Shown here: one piece after another, positions 14,601 to 26,573 of the stretch
How the letters are laid out: each line of letters starts with the position of its first letter
Numbering within the stretch: the stretch's first letter is position 1
Origin: Rhododendron vialii
Lineage: Eukaryota > Streptophyta > Magnoliopsida > Ericales > Ericaceae
Reading direction: 5' to 3'
Assembly: GCF_030253575.1 (NCBI RefSeq)
Contig: NC_080561.1
Location: 25,904,564-25,968,563 of the forward strand
Length of the DNA stretch: 64,000 nucleotides
Notes under the pieces: generated by a model
Database searches by the model: none
What the model saw: the letters and a program-made list of their open reading frames with translations, nothing else
What the model was told of the DNA's origin: nothing
Position numbers and translations under genes: made by a program

Positions 14601-14664
14601 CCCCGAGCTTTCAAACGGCAATTTTCAGATGAAAATCCAAGGAAACAAATGGGTTGGGAATTGA
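5744..14664 (+). CDS. WAT1-related protein (nodulin MtN21/EamA-like transporter), 7 exons
   Basis: Exons: 5744-5919, 10959-11021, 11725-11841, 12384-12642, 13775-13933, 14186-14337 and 14463-14664. All have GT-AG borders and the phases join into 375 codons plus TGA. The product is a multi-pass membrane transporter of the plant drug/metabolite exporter family, normally ten helices in two EamA repeats. Family members move auxin or amino acids across the tonoplast or plasma membrane; the substrate here is unknown. Family signatures are visible: an N-terminal [16 protein letters not shown] helix, [13 protein letters not shown] at the exon 1-2 junction, [36 protein letters not shown] and a closing GLYAVLWGK before an acidic hydrophilic tail. 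Length and seven-exon layout match the family. By memory it resembles Arabidopsis At1g09380 most. Intron 1 is 5 kb and full of MITEs. No damage is seen. A broken partial copy lies 14 kb downstream. Confidence 0.93.
6701..7002. mobile_element. Foldback element in WAT1 intron 1
   Basis: The left arm (ATGCGGATC, then GATCCGAGCTGCTCATTGTG) and right arm (CAATGTGTTC reversed, then GGTCCGCAT) are inverted copies about 130 nt long around a short loop. It is non-coding and would form a long hairpin in the pre-mRNA. The superfamily is not assigned. Confidence 0.65.
7019..7234. mobile_element. Hairpin MITE with CACTACAAAAAA ends
   Basis: Ends are CACTACAAAAAAATTGAGC and its near complement ending TTTTTTTTGTAGTG. 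The two halves are complementary over almost the whole 216 bp, with a centre near the CATCTATAGT words. CACTA-type ends suggest a CACTA-derived MITE, but no clear 3-bp target duplication is visible. Confidence 0.65.
8337..9089. mobile_element. PIF/Harbinger-like MITE in WAT1 intron 1
   Basis: TAA flanks both ends (8334-8336 and 9090-9092). The termini GGCCATCCATAGTGGTATAA and TTATACCACTGTGGATGGCC form inverted repeats. A TA microsatellite of about 70 bp (8614-8682) sits inside. The 753-bp element has no transposase. Confidence 0.75.
9165..9535. mobile_element. Diverged foldback element in WAT1 intron 1
   Basis: The left half (CACAGGCATCATGTGCACAA, then CGGCGTCCCCACAATCGATC) is matched in reverse complement by the right half (GATCGTTTGTGGGGACC, then TTTACAGAATGCCTGGATGG). 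Many mismatches indicate an old insertion. Exact ends and target duplication were not determined. Confidence 0.5.
9767..10205. mobile_element. Mutator-like MITE with 10-bp target duplication
   Basis: The direct repeat GTCATGCAAG occurs at 9757-9766 and 10206-10215. Between them the ends AGTCTGGCTCCTCTCCAAT and the complement of ATTAGAGAGGAGCCGGGCTC form inverted repeats. A 10-bp duplication is typical of Mutator-like elements. The 439-bp element is non-coding and sits in WAT1 intron 1. Confidence 0.75.
12040..13490. repeat. AT-rich repeats in WAT1 introns 3 and 4
   Basis: Segments about 12040-12290 (intron 3) and 13120-13490 (intron 4) share words such as TTTACTTTTACCCAA, AAATTATTT and CTCGTC with the repeat at 1-460, in both orientations. 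They look like degraded foldback insertions. The listed span also contains exon 4 (12384-12642), which belongs to the gene and not to the repeat. Confidence 0.35.
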
Positions 14665-15319
14665 TTTGTGTTTCATGAGGAAAAATGGATGGCCTTGCAA
14701 GAGAAAGAGTTAGATGGCTAGTCATTCTCTTGTTTCACTCATCTAGTCTTCAAGAGTCCAACTGTTTTCTTACAAAATGCTAACTGATGGGGAAATGTTC
14801 TGCAAAAAAATCTTCTGCTCATTTTCTTGCTGTGTTAAGCACATTGATGGAGAATTAGGGATGGAGCAGAGTAATAAGTACAACTTGTCTTTATTATATC
14901 ATACATATACATCGAAAATCGGATGTGTTAATATTGGATGATTAATTAGGAGGAAACTCGATCGCATGGATATTTGCATTTTATTTCTTAATGAGAATTT
15001 ACACTAAAAAAAAAACCGATTTTATTGTTCTCATTCCTCCCTAGCCTGATACAAAGTTGAGTTGCCAAAAAAATGGAGAAGACCTTGATCCCAGAATAGG
15101 GACACAGATGTTCACACAAAACCCTCTGTTCAAAAAAGATGTCCACAAAACCCATAGGATCCACTTGAACTTAAATTCCAAGCATAAATTATTCATACAT
15201 TGTCTATGCTGATAAAAGAGTCGAGCAGGGGATTGCACGAACTTGGTTTGAAAATTTAACGAGCATAAAAAATAAATTCAACTTTGTCTTGTTTATAACA
15301 CAAATCGATCTCAAACTAA

Positions 15320-15386
15320 CTTCGATCGAGCTTGATCAAGAATTGATATTCGATCGAGCTTGATCAAGAATTGATATCGAGGAGCT
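15320..15386. repeat. Short tandem duplication
   Basis: The unit TTCGATCGAGCTTGATCAAG plus GAATTGATA is present twice in a row, about 29 bp each. It lies between the WAT1 3' end and the gypsy element. The rest of 14665-15922 shows no gene; the first few hundred bases are likely WAT1 3' UTR and downstream sequence. Confidence 0.6.
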
Positions 15387-16614
15387 TGATTTTTTTGAAC
15401 ATACTAAGCTTATCGAGATGAGTCGAAGCTTATGCAAAAAAATGTTGAAGTTTAGCTTGCTTATGCAACAAACTGATCTCTAAGAGGCTTTTAATGAGTT
15501 GAATGTAAATAGAATTCTGATAGCTTAACTCATTTATCACATTATATGTGGCACCATTTGCAATGGCGGAGCCAAGAAATGAAATCGGGGGGAGCCGAAC
15601 TATGAAAGGAACTTTTGTTCGGTGTCATTCAAGCTTTTATTGAACGGTTTTGATAAATTGAAGAATTAATCTCGAGTATTGTTGCTATCATATCATTCGA
15701 AAACATCCAGTGTCATTACTGCACAATCTCACTTACATAATATTGGGTGCTCAAAATTAAAAGAAATTGGGCTCTATGAACTAGCATTTGTTAATTCTTA
15801 GAGATATCGTATTACTATGAAAGAATGAAGTTTAAACTTTAGCCAAAGTTTATGATTCCTGAATACTGAAAGTTGGTATTCAAAACTTTATGTCGTCAAC
15901 CAATAAAATATTGGTGTCCAAATGACGCAGCGGAATTCACGAGAGACTAGTTAGCGTACTAGTCCAAACGAGATAAACAACTCGTCGCAATGAGCAATTC
16001 TTGTGCACAAGAAAGAAAGAGAAAATCTCTGCAATATTACTAATTAAAAGCTTTAAAAGTTGAATAATTGAATAGGTTATAGCCCTTTTTATAAGACCCT
16101 AATCCTAGAAATCTTACAGTAAAAGAAATAATAAATCATGCCAAAACAAGCGGCATTAAATAAAAGATATTTTCTAATTAATTAAAATAAAATCCTAATT
16201 CTTGTAGACCAAGAATCCTAATAAATGTAGAAATCAAAATCAAACCGAATACGGAAAGTTAATAATTCTAACCTAAATGAAAATATTCCTAACCAAAATC
16301 TTATTCTAAAACAATAAAAATAAAATACAAAAACTCTCCATTTTTGTCCTACATCAGTCTCATTTTCTTCAAAAGATCGAACTCGACCTCGAGTTCTCGT
16401 TGGGAATCTCTCATCTTCCATGCCAAAGAAACAGGTGCTTATAATACTTCAACTCCTTTCTTAATTTGAAATAAAACTTCAAGAAAAAATGTATTTGCAA
16501 AGATTGTTTCTCAGTATGCTTTAACTTGTTGACAAAATTCATTAGATGAATGTTGGGAACCCAATTAAATTGTTGCGCTCCAAGAAAATCGACAACTAGA
16601 ACCTTATGCTGAAG

Positions 16615-17096
16615 TTACTGGTTCTCTAGACTTTGATTTATTATAGAGTTGGTTGGCACTACTTTGTCAAAAAATCGGATTTCAGCAACAACCATATTTT
16701 CTTGTAGTGTTGTAGTCAACTCCATTGTGGGTGATTCATCAAGCCCAAATGCACAAACCTCCAATACAATATTATTTTGTTCCTTTACAACCGCATCGGA
16801 AATAATTTCAGTATCCTCTTGCACACAAGCATCGATGTTAATTTCGTCTTGATCTTCAATTTCAATTTTGACCTCTCCCACAGCTTCTACAATAATTTGT
16901 TCTGCATGATACTGTTTTGGCCTATATTTTTCCTCCAACAATTGCCCATAATTCCTTGGTAAAAATCTTTCCATCATACATTTTTTAATTCTGTACCATG
17001 CATAAATTTGATACTTGCCCAATCGATCTCTTAGAAATTGTATATCTAGCCACCATCGTAGCGCTAGACCCCGTAAGCTTCACTAACAAATACCTT
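16615..17096 (-). pseudogene. gag fragment of the decayed gypsy element
   Basis: On the - strand the frame reads a Retrotrans_gag-like stretch, with LRGLALRWW, then FLRDRLGKYQIY and ERFLPRNYGQLLEEKY, the usual tryptophan pair and RFLP motif of gypsy Gag. An acidic tail of about 80 residues follows and ends at 16615. The upstream part of the same gag resumes beyond the nested insertion, at 19278 and above, with EFFEDRLDWILDIEDSFEY. The gag is therefore split by the insertion and has no intact reading frame. Confidence 0.7.
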
Positions 17097-17105
17097 CACA
17101 TTTGT

Positions 17106-19268
17106 TGTCACGCCCCAAATCCGGGAGCATGACCGGCCGTGTACCATGAAGCAATCATGGGACACGAAGCCTAATTAAAAAATATTTTTTGCAACTTGAA
17201 ACCAATAAACAAAAACTGAATATTTTATTAAAAAAAATGTGCGACACAAAACCAATATTTTTCTTGAGCAAATGATACGATATCCGATATTTTCCAATCT
17301 CCAAATTTCACAATGAACTGCCAATTAACAAAATGCGGAAGCTAATAAATAAAAGTGCGGAAGTTGTTTGACAATAGAAACAAAAATAAGAATGCAGACG
17401 CCCTAGAGGTCCAAACACAAGGTCCCAACAACGCCGCAGAGTCCAATATAATGCTCCATGAACTAACCTGAAAAATAATGTGGAATAAATCCGTCAGCTG
17501 ACGTGCTCAGTGAGTAGTTAAGCATGCTAAGGGTAATACAAAATGGCATACGTATAAATGAACGATAACGAGTGCTCCAAAGAAATGGTTTTCAATAGTA
17601 ATGATCGATGGGTCAATGAATAGCAACAACTAAATAAGAAAGGACAAGATGAACGGCCCAACAAGCAGTATCAATGGCCTCAACAATTGATTAACGAATA
17701 CCAGGATCAATAATCGAATCGCACTAATGAGCATTTACATCAAACAGTTTGCCAGATGATATTAAGAATGACCAACAACAATAATATGGAAATCCAAATC
17801 AAAGTGGGAACCAAAATCACCAATTGTCAAATGCCAAATATTTTCTCAGGGCTTCGCTCGTTGGATCCAACACCGTACTTAGAGTCACCACAGGATGGCG
17901 CCTGGGACCTTTTCCCTAAGCTGATCCGGAATAGGGTCACAGGGTATTTCACAAGTCTTTTCCCTATCCGTTGAGCACTAAAGTCACAGGGTATTTCACA
18001 AGTCTTTTCCCTAGTGGCCAAAGTCACCACGATATCTCACAGGTCTTTTCCTTGGACTTAAATAAATATAAACATAGTCCATGGTCCCAAGCACAAATAG
18101 AACAACAGCGAGCCGGAGGCACCTGCACCAGGATTATTCCCCGTGCCGTTGCAGAGTCACAATAATATTACGGAGTCAACGAATCAACGACAATAAAAGT
18201 ATAGACAATCAATCAATGACAAATATTCTCAAATAACTTTGTATGCCAAAGGGTACGTCAATCGTCAATAAAGAATATGAGAACATGAATAAGAATTTCA
18301 CTTATCGAATCAACAACGAATAAACGAATTGTCAAGAATAGGTAGGCTCAAGAGGATTCCAAGAAAGGGATCACATGCTTAACCATTCACCTCGATTGGA
18401 TAGATAAATCGCAAAATGTAATATTGCTCGAGTACTCTGCTAGTCTGAACAAAAGAATGCATTATGGAAATCAATTCAATGAAATTGACTACGCTAGTTA
18501 CCAGTGAAACTAATACCAATATAGTTACTTCTAATATTGACTTCCCTTAAGTTAACACCAGGAACAACCATTATTAATCTCTCAATTCTCTCGCCTCGAC
18601 ACACGCACACACTCCACATGCATACAGGTTCATAATATACTAATATATATACATATTCTCACACTTGTAAACCAAGCACAACACACACTACAACCAACAC
18701 CCCGTGCGCACAACCTCATCACCATTGCCACCCCTCCTTCTCTCTCCTCCATTCACTCGGCGCCACCAAATAAAACCACACTATTTTCCAAATCAAAGCC
18801 CCTATTTCTACGTGTTTGTATAACCATAAACTATATACTCAACAAGGAAGAAAAAGAGACGATGAAAACCTTACCCGAAGATTCACCGATCCAAAAACTA
18901 CCGCGAACTCTCAACTGTAGCTTCTCTCTTCCTCCCTCTCGTTCTCAACTTTGTGGAATAAAATAACCCTAAACGCTTCCTCACCCTAATAAACTGTCCA
19001 CGTTCAAACTTAAAACTTATCTAGTCTAATTACACAATCTACCCAACATTATTCTTTACGTTAACTAATCACTTGCGGGGATCCATTCCCAGTTTAACCA
19101 AACTTAGGATTTTAAGCGATACGTGTAACTTATGCCAAAAATAAGCAGCCCAACATATATATATGTATATATATATTTATAGCAAGAAGTTTGAAAAGAA
19201 AAATGAAAGATTTAATTATTTTCGTCAAAAATATTATTATTAATTTTTTAACTGAAAAAGTGGGACGT
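17106..19268. mobile_element. Nested element with 9-bp target duplication inside gag
   Basis: The 9-bp repeat CACATTTGT occurs at 17097-17105 and 19269-19277. The insert begins TGTCACGCCCCAAATCC and ends AGTGGGACGT, with a weak inverted similarity (ACGCCCCA and TGGGACGT). Nine bases fits a Mutator-like or other DNA element. Inside are imperfect repeats of ACAAGTCTTTTCCCT around 17940-18050. No transposase is seen. The start resembles that of the repeat beginning at 23049. Confidence 0.7.
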
Positions 19269-19524
19269 CACATTTGTTCTGTCGGAATTTTTGCATACTC
19301 GAAGGAATCTTCGATGTCTAGTATCCAATCCAAACGATCTTCAAAAAATTCAAGACCACTAAATTTTGGTAAACTATCTTAATACCTAAAATTTGGTTGT
19401 CGCTTTGTCAACTAATTATCATCATGATTTTTGAATAGCCCGCCTTCAAATTTATTCCTACTATCATAGTGATAATAAGAATATCCTCTGGAGACGTTTT
19501 GGTTAATAGATTGGTGGGGAACTT

Positions 19525-21172
19525 AAATATGGGTCCTTTCCTATGTAAATACTTAAGTCTCCATCCTAGTGGGTTTAAAAACTTATCTTTCCATCCTCAA
19601 ATTCAAATAAATCCTAAGCTACCCTTTTTCTCTCCTAATCTTTATAATATTTTACTCTCCTTATCTTTCCTAATTTATCTCATTCTCTCTCCTATCTTTT
19701 TCTTTCATAATCTTTTCTCTCCAATTTTCTCACACCTAAAATCTAAAAACAACATTTAAAATAAAACTATAATCTACAAACTTGAAAATGAATATTCATA
19801 ATAAAATAGTCCCTACAGAACTACATTAAACTAAAATCATGACAAAATTTGAAAAAATCAAAACACGCATACTGAAATGATGACAAAATTTATGAAATCA
19901 CCATGAAAAAAATATTATGAATACGTATCGTAAAATATTGCCGACATACACTACACTAAATCGAAATAATGAGAAAATTCGAAGAAATCAAAACTCACAT
20001 ACCGAAATCATGACAAAAATTGTGAAATCACCATAAACCATAAATTTTCATGAGAATTGATGATCAACTACGACAATCATTTTATGACAAAATTCTGCAA
20101 TTTCACCATGTTTTATCACGACCCATTTCGCCACAAAATGATCAGTCAAACCATGCATTCAAATCAAATCAACCATACTTCTCACAAATAGTTTCTACAA
20201 AATTACCAAGAAATTTGTCGCGCAACACCGGTTCATGATTATTTTCTCCAAACCAATCATGTTTTATCATAAATTGTTTTGACAAAAATCAATCAAAAAA
20301 TTACACAATTTTGCTCCTCTGACTAACCAGAAACACATCAGGGAGTATTGCCTTTGGTCAAATCCAATTTTGATAGTCAAATGTTTCAATCAATGATTCA
20401 ACAGGAGGGCTATAAGATGGATGAGAAAATACCCATGTGCCTCATCAAATCCCATCTTCAACTGTTCGAAAAAAATACCCAAAACCATAGAAACCAACCT
20501 TGGTGATACTCTTCCATACACATCATTGGCGGCATCTATGGTAGAAGAAAACCCACCTACAAATGTATACATCACGAAAAGATAGGGAACCCAACAAATT
20601 TGAGATAATGTTAGATATATCTCCGAGCACTAGAGTCGGGCTTTGAGCAATACGACGTGGGCGGCGGCGTTCATGGTCAGATCTGTAGGAATGAGGGACG
20701 ACGTTTGTGGCGGTGGGGTGCAGATTGTCAACGATGACAACGGCAGCGTTCATGGAGGTGGGTCGCCGCCGCCGCCGCCACTCCTTTCTTAATTTCTTTC
20801 TTTTTTTTGCTGAAAACAGGGGGCCAAGAGAGGGGGAAAAGGAGGGAAGAGAGCGCGCGCGCGAGAGAGAACTCACCGGACATGGGACTCTCCGAAGGTG
20901 GATCGCCTGAGAAGAAATGGAGTAGGGGGAGGGATTTCGGTATAGAGAGAGAGGTTGAGAGAATAATTTAGGGTTAGGAATTGTTTAGATAGGGAGAGAA
21001 TTAATTACGGCAGATGGGGAAAATATATTAGTAATATATCAAAATATTAATTAGGTAGACAATATGTATATATATTCTGTATAGGGGTATGATGGGGCAA
21101 CTATTCATTTTGAGGATGAGGACATAAGTATTCAAAACCACTAGGATGTGCACCTAAATAAGTCCTCCAACT
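19525..21172. mobile_element. Nested element with inverted ends and a GC-rich internal segment
   Basis: Sequence at about 19525-19605 (ACTTAAATATGGGTCC, then CCATCCTAGTGGGTTT and CCATCCTC) is matched in reverse complement at about 21100-21172 (GAGGATGAGG, AACCACTAGGATG, TAAATAAGTCC). The interior is mostly AT-rich, but 20620-20930 is GC-rich with CGCCGCC runs and an open - strand frame rich in Arg and Ser. A captured gene piece is possible but not recognised. No target duplication was found. Confidence 0.45.
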
Positions 21173-21815
21173 AGGACGGCTATTTAATTTCTTCTAGATT
21201 GGTTTGTGGGCAAATCCCTCAACGCGGTTTCTATCAACTTTGCGTTTAACAGGTTGACCATGGGCAAAACCCTTGGTGCGAGTTCTGTTAAATCCTTCAC
21301 CATGACCAACGTCAATGGATGTGTCTTCAACTTTGTTTCATGCCATCGAACCAAGCAAAGCCTTGCTTTGATACCACTTGACGCAGCGGAATTCACGAGA
21401 GACTAGTTAGCATACTAGTCCAAACGAGATAAACAACTCGTCGCAACAAGCAATTCTTGCGCACAAGAAAGAAAGAGAAAATCTCTACAATATTATTAAT
21501 CAAAAGCTTTAAAAGTTGAATAATTGAATAAGTTACACCCCTTTTTATAATACTAACCCTAAAAATCCTACAGTAAAAGAAATAATAAATCATGTCAAAA
21601 TAAGCGGCATTTAATAAAAGATATTTTCTAATTAATTAAAATAAAATCCTAATTCTTATAGACCAAGAATCCTAATAAAGGTAGAAATCAAAATCAAACC
21701 GAATACGGAAAGTTAATAATTCTAACCCAAATGAAAATATTCCTAACCAAAATTTTATTCTAAAATAATAAAAATAAAATACAAAAACTCTCCATTTTTG
21801 TCCTACATCACCAAA

Positions 21816-23048
21816 ACTTCCTCTATAATTAATTGATATACATGGAATATTAAACTTATGTGAAAAGGAAAGATAGTCCAAAAATATAAGGTAAATATGA
21901 ATTTGAGGTTAGGTTGCAAGAGGGATTTCTTGTGAATTCCCTAGCTCTAGTGTGAATGGCCTACGTTTGATTCGACCGCAAATGATAATTAACATACATA
22001 AACTATATACTTTTTATACAAAATATTGATAATAATAAGTACATAAATATGAACTTGATAAGGATCTATCTACAGTACTGCAGGGGGATTTTTAGTGAGA
22101 AACCCCTTGCGCTTGCCACGTGTCACCAATTCTCAAATTTTCTTCTAACTTTTTAGACATTTACTAATATTTCAATTTGTTAACCTTTTAGATAATCAGA
22201 GATATTGTTCAAAAGGAAAGGTAGTATCTATCTCTATCTCTTCTATAAATAACAAGGTTCAATACTAACAAAGTGGTTTTTGAAAAAAAAAAATCTCAAT
22301 CGGAAATCTATAGCAGACTTTGTAACGACTCGGAATTTTTTTTAATAAAAATTTTATTTATTTATCGAAATTTTTTTTAATTACTTAATATATATTACTT
22401 TTAATATTCCTTTTTAATTTCTATAATTTGTTATAATTAGATTTTAGTCCTTTAAGATTCATTTCTTGATTAAAAACCCTACGTGGCTAGTAAAGTTAGT
22501 TTTCAACCGATTAGTTAGAGAAATCGGACTATCAATCCACCTAGTTACTTTTCCCTAACCCTAGTTGGACCTTTTTGACCATCTTTGAACCTTATGAACC
22601 CTCCTAAACCCTAATTGAACCCTTAGACCTTTAGGGGTAATTATTATACCCCATGAATGGTCATTCAAGCCCATGCCTACCTTCTTTATTTCCTTGTCCA
22701 TTGGTTAATAAATGCTAGGGGAACTATTATCCCTTGGATAATAAACCTTTGACTTACCAAAGTGTGTATAACTTGACTAGACAAATCATAGCCATCATTT
22801 TGCTACCAAAAGAAGCAAGACTAGCCATGCCATGCATGTACACCTAGGTCATAGCCTTAAGCCTAATTATTTAGGTTTTACTTTCCTAGATGTATATATA
22901 TATGTTGTACATAGTACAAGGAGAGAGAGGGAGGCCGAGAGAGTGAGGTGTGTGATGGTATTTTTGTTCACTTGCACAAGTTACCTTATAGCCTTAAGGT
23001 TATTTATGACCATGCCAACTCATTTCTAGCCTTCCAAAGTACAAACTT
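21816..23048. other. Intergenic, dispersed repeat starting TGTAACGACTCGG
   Basis: No gene recognised. Near 22321 a segment begins TGTAACGACTCGGAATTTT, a terminus style often seen in plant interspersed repeats, and runs to about 23048. A short GA-rich stretch lies near 22920-22945. The class is not assigned. Confidence 0.35.
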
Positions 23049-25100
23049 TGTCACGCCCTCGATTTTCAACTAAAATAATAATATATTTTCTATAAACAAA
23101 AATCTTTTTCCTCAACTATATTTACCATTAAATGTCAAGCCAATCCAAACAAAAAATCAAAGTCTCTTCTTCTTCTTCTCTCTAAATTTTTTTTTTTTAC
23201 ATAGTCTCCCAAACGTATTCCATTAAAAGGGCTTCACAATAATCAAAGAGAGGAGTTTATACCTAGCTTCACATATGTTCTAACCAAAAGATACAACCTT
23301 TAATTGTGAGTAAAGTACACAACATGAATTAGACTAGATGATAAAACACCTCCTTAATGATTCCAATGAAGCTCTCGAGGGAAGTCTCAATGTGCACTCC
23401 ATGCAATCCAAGCTAAGTGCCATGGCGAGTACCTGAAAGGATAGGGTGAGCTACACTAGCTCGTAGAGATATCCATACCTAAATTACATGCAGAAGTGAA
23501 GACATATCACAAGGAAAAACATTTTCCAAAAGCATACTTGTTTTGTCAAAAGTGAAGCTCAAAATGTCATACTCACGCTGGAAAATATTTAACTCCATTT
23601 CTTAAACACCAACACTCTCACCCACACACACCAATATTCTTAAAAATCTCAGCTTACCACTACGGCATTACCCAACCAAATACCTGCTTTTTCATTTCCA
23701 TTTCAATGATCTAAAGATTAGTCTGAGTTCTTTAACAAAATGTTTTCACTCCCTTTTCTCATACAACCAACCAACCTCTCACCAAAAATATACACACTAG
23801 GCATGTAGAGCTAGAACATAAGGTAAGCAATGACAAGTCGAACAATACCGCACCTCAACAACAAGGAAACTCACCCGTCAATCCCAAATCAAACTTCAAA
23901 TCTCAACATCTAGCAAAACTCCTCCACATTAAGATTTCACTTATAAGTCTGACAAGCAAATACCGTACATGAAACTCTCACAATGCATCACACCATGAGG
24001 TACCAATTATACGTTCACACAAAACTGCCTATCACACATCAGGAGAACAAGCCACAATGATTTGGCGGTCTAAAGGGGAAAATAAAAGAAAACATGTATT
24101 GACACATTAGACGTTCCAAGTTACCAACTCAAACTGACATTTTCAATCTTAGTATGATAATAAATAATAACAAGATTCTCCGTTTCACCATGTCATGCGT
24201 TTCGATTTTATTTTCGGGCTTTTAGGACCCCCGTGCGTCCACTGAAATCCTTCCATTCAATTCCGGGCTTTTAGGACCCCCGTGCGTCCATTGAAATCCT
24301 TTCCTTCAGGACCCCCGTGCGTCCACTGAAATCCTTTCCTTCAATTCCGGGCTTTTAGGACCCCCGTGCTTCCACTGAAATCCTTTCATTCAATTCCGGG
24401 CTTTTCGGACCCCCGTGCGTCCACTGAAATCCTTTCCTTCAATTCCGGGCTTTTAGGACCCCCGTGCGTCCACTGAAATCCTTTCATCAAATTCCGGGCT
24501 TTTAGGACCCCCGTGCGTCCACTGAAATCCTTTCATTATTGTTCAATTAGTGTCACATATTCTCACTGAGCAAGCAATCTCTTTATCCACCATTTCTCAA
24601 ATCCCCACTCATAGCAAAGCATATCTCTCACACCAATACTTAGATTTAGTTACACGTAAATAATCTCATCTTCATCATTTCAATAAAGAAAGCATAAAAA
24701 CCCACATCCTTCACATAGTAAATCAACCCTTCATTTCACATCTCATTTTACCACCTAATAGACCACCTTTGGTGACATCTCCATTAATAGTCTAATTTGC
24801 AAATACTTATAAAGATCCTCATCTATGTAGTACCCATCAATGCTCAGTAACCAAGCACTCATGCCAAGTGATTCACTAAATCCTGTTTAACTCACTGCAA
24901 GTATCCCGCAAGCCCAAATACTCAAACTCAAGGAAAGACATCAAATAATTTACACATCGCATCAAACATTCTACAACTTAATTTATCATCGGTCGTATCA
25001 TCCATCTAATCCATTTTCTATTGCAATCGTTTATAAGTATTTAACCCTTATGCCCACTAATTCTCATATCCCAATAATTAATCTAGATCAACTCATCATA
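23049..25100. repeat. Unclassified repeat starting TGTCACGCCC, containing a minisatellite
   Basis: It begins TGTCACGCCCTCGATTTTC, like the element at 17106. Both carry an ACCTGAAA segment further in, followed by GTGAG-type words and GC-rich tandem blocks. No protein-coding region is seen. The right boundary and target duplication could not be placed. Confidence 0.35.
24211..24537. repeat. 49-bp minisatellite, seven copies
   Basis: The unit contains GGGCTTTTAGGACCCCCGTG, then CGTCCACTGAAATCCTTTC. Seven head-to-tail copies occur. The third lacks its first third, and single-base variants mark others (CGTGCTTCC, TTTTCGGACC). It is conspicuously GC-rich against the AT-rich surroundings. Confidence 0.85.
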
Positions 25101-25440
25101 TATATATATATAGGCAACAAAATTTTATTCGAACTCGACAAGGGGTACATCGAGCGGAGACCAATTATAGACCACAAAGAATGAGGAACCACAAGAAGCC
25201 TACAAAAGAAAGAAAAGGAAAAAAAAAATTTACATTTAATGGATATTGAATGAGCCCAGAATAAAATGGCCCAATTATTAGTACTTTCAATCCAGTGGAA
25301 AGACAATACCAGCAACAAAACTCTAATCCAGGTGTGACTTGAATAATTTAAGAATTCCAGCATCATAACATCTCCAAACCAAACCAATTGAAACAATCAG
25401 CACAGCAGCAAAACCTCCAATTTAGGGAGGGCTTCAGTTA
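25100..25440 (-). mobile_element. Possible LINE 3' end
   Basis: On the - strand, the sequence ends CTTGTCGAGTTCGAATAAAA, TTTTGTTGCC and then a TA repeat. This resembles the 3' tail of plant L1-type LINEs that close with a short simple repeat. No reverse transcriptase is present. The remainder of 25440-26570 shows no gene. Confidence 0.3.
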
Positions 25441-26573
25441 TTTCAGAATTCAATCCTCGATCTACTTATCTTAAGTCCATCCATATCCTAAGAACCAGCT
25501 TCGATAGGATAGGAAAAAACAGCCAAAAATTCAGATAACCAGCAATTGAACCATGCATTAAAGGATGTTCAGCAAAATTTCAGAAAGAGCATATCAGATC
25601 CATAGCAGCCAAAACATCATCAGTTGAAATAGAACTATCCAGCATAACAAGTTCAGAGCATCAATATCCAACACATCAAGTTGGATATCCAATAACAAGG
25701 TTCTTCGTAAAATAAGTTTCAGTTATTAAACAAAAAATCTACAACTAGACCGAACTGAACCAAATTAGATTTCTTTTTTCCTATTTATACAAACAACAGA
25801 ATCAAAACATAAAACGTGATTACTGGCATACATTTTTAAAAAAACAGAATAGAAGAAAACTTGTTTTAAAGAAGAGTGAGACAGCTGTGACCAGAGGGCC
25901 TATTGAACATTGTTTTTTTTAAATGAATTATTGAATTGAAAATGGTATAATCATAGAAAGAATACAAATATGAATGTCCCAGACTTACCCAAAAATTGAA
26001 CATAAGAATATTTGGAAGAAAATGGCCCGAGTCATCATAGGCCTCGTTTGTCTGCATTAAGTTGAAATTATTTACTACTAGTATATAACTTAGCATGTAC
26101 TCCAAATACTTGCATACAAAGGATAAGTATCAGGTAAATACTGCATTGAAGATTTTTATTTGAAAGAAAAAAATGTTACAATTGTACTATACTTTTGCGT
26201 CACTTTCAAATACCAACTAATATAATACTCCTATACTAATCTTGAGTGTTATGTAACTTGTATGGGATCCATAATGATGTTGTCTAAGGATATGACAACT
26301 AGGCAGTGCGGATTTTGTTGTGCCACTCATAACAAAATGTATCACAAAAATAACTGAAAACTTTTGAACAAATTCCAATCTTGCCAACCGCAACCCACTT
26401 CTGAGAGTGCCCCACATTCTCTTCCACCTTCTGCCCTCCACCCACACTGTGAGACTCTCCTCCTCACATCATTAACTTCGCACAATTTTCAGGGTCCAAT
26501 TTCCTCTATTCCGAAAACCTTGATGCTTCTTTGCCGACGGGTTTTCCGCCCATTTCATTGTGTGATTGCTTGG

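Larger units (their letters stand above)
15923..21810 (-). mobile_element. Decayed Ty3/Gypsy LTR element, gag remnants only
   Basis: Two direct LTRs, 15923-16356 and 21379-21810, start TGACGCAGCGG and end CCTACATCA. CCAAA target duplications flank them (15918-15922 and 21811-21815). Beside the right LTR, the complement of 21365-21376 reads TGGTATCAAAGC, one base from the initiator-tRNA-Met primer site, so the element points to the - strand. A purine-rich tract sits by the other LTR. The LTRs differ at about 24 positions by eye, so the insertion is much older than the Tat element. Only gag pieces remain; no pol was found. Two other elements are nested (17106-19268 and about 19525-21172), leaving a core of only about 2 kb. 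Confidence 0.88.

Noticed and set aside
20523..20876. 117-codon Arg/Ser-rich - strand frame as a host gene
   Set aside because: It lies inside a nested repeat in a retroelement with no recognisable domain; kept only as a possible captured fragment.
24211..24537. Regularly spaced repeats resembling a CRISPR array
   Set aside because: Plant context, units are head-to-tail with no unique spacers, and no cas genes; it is a minisatellite.
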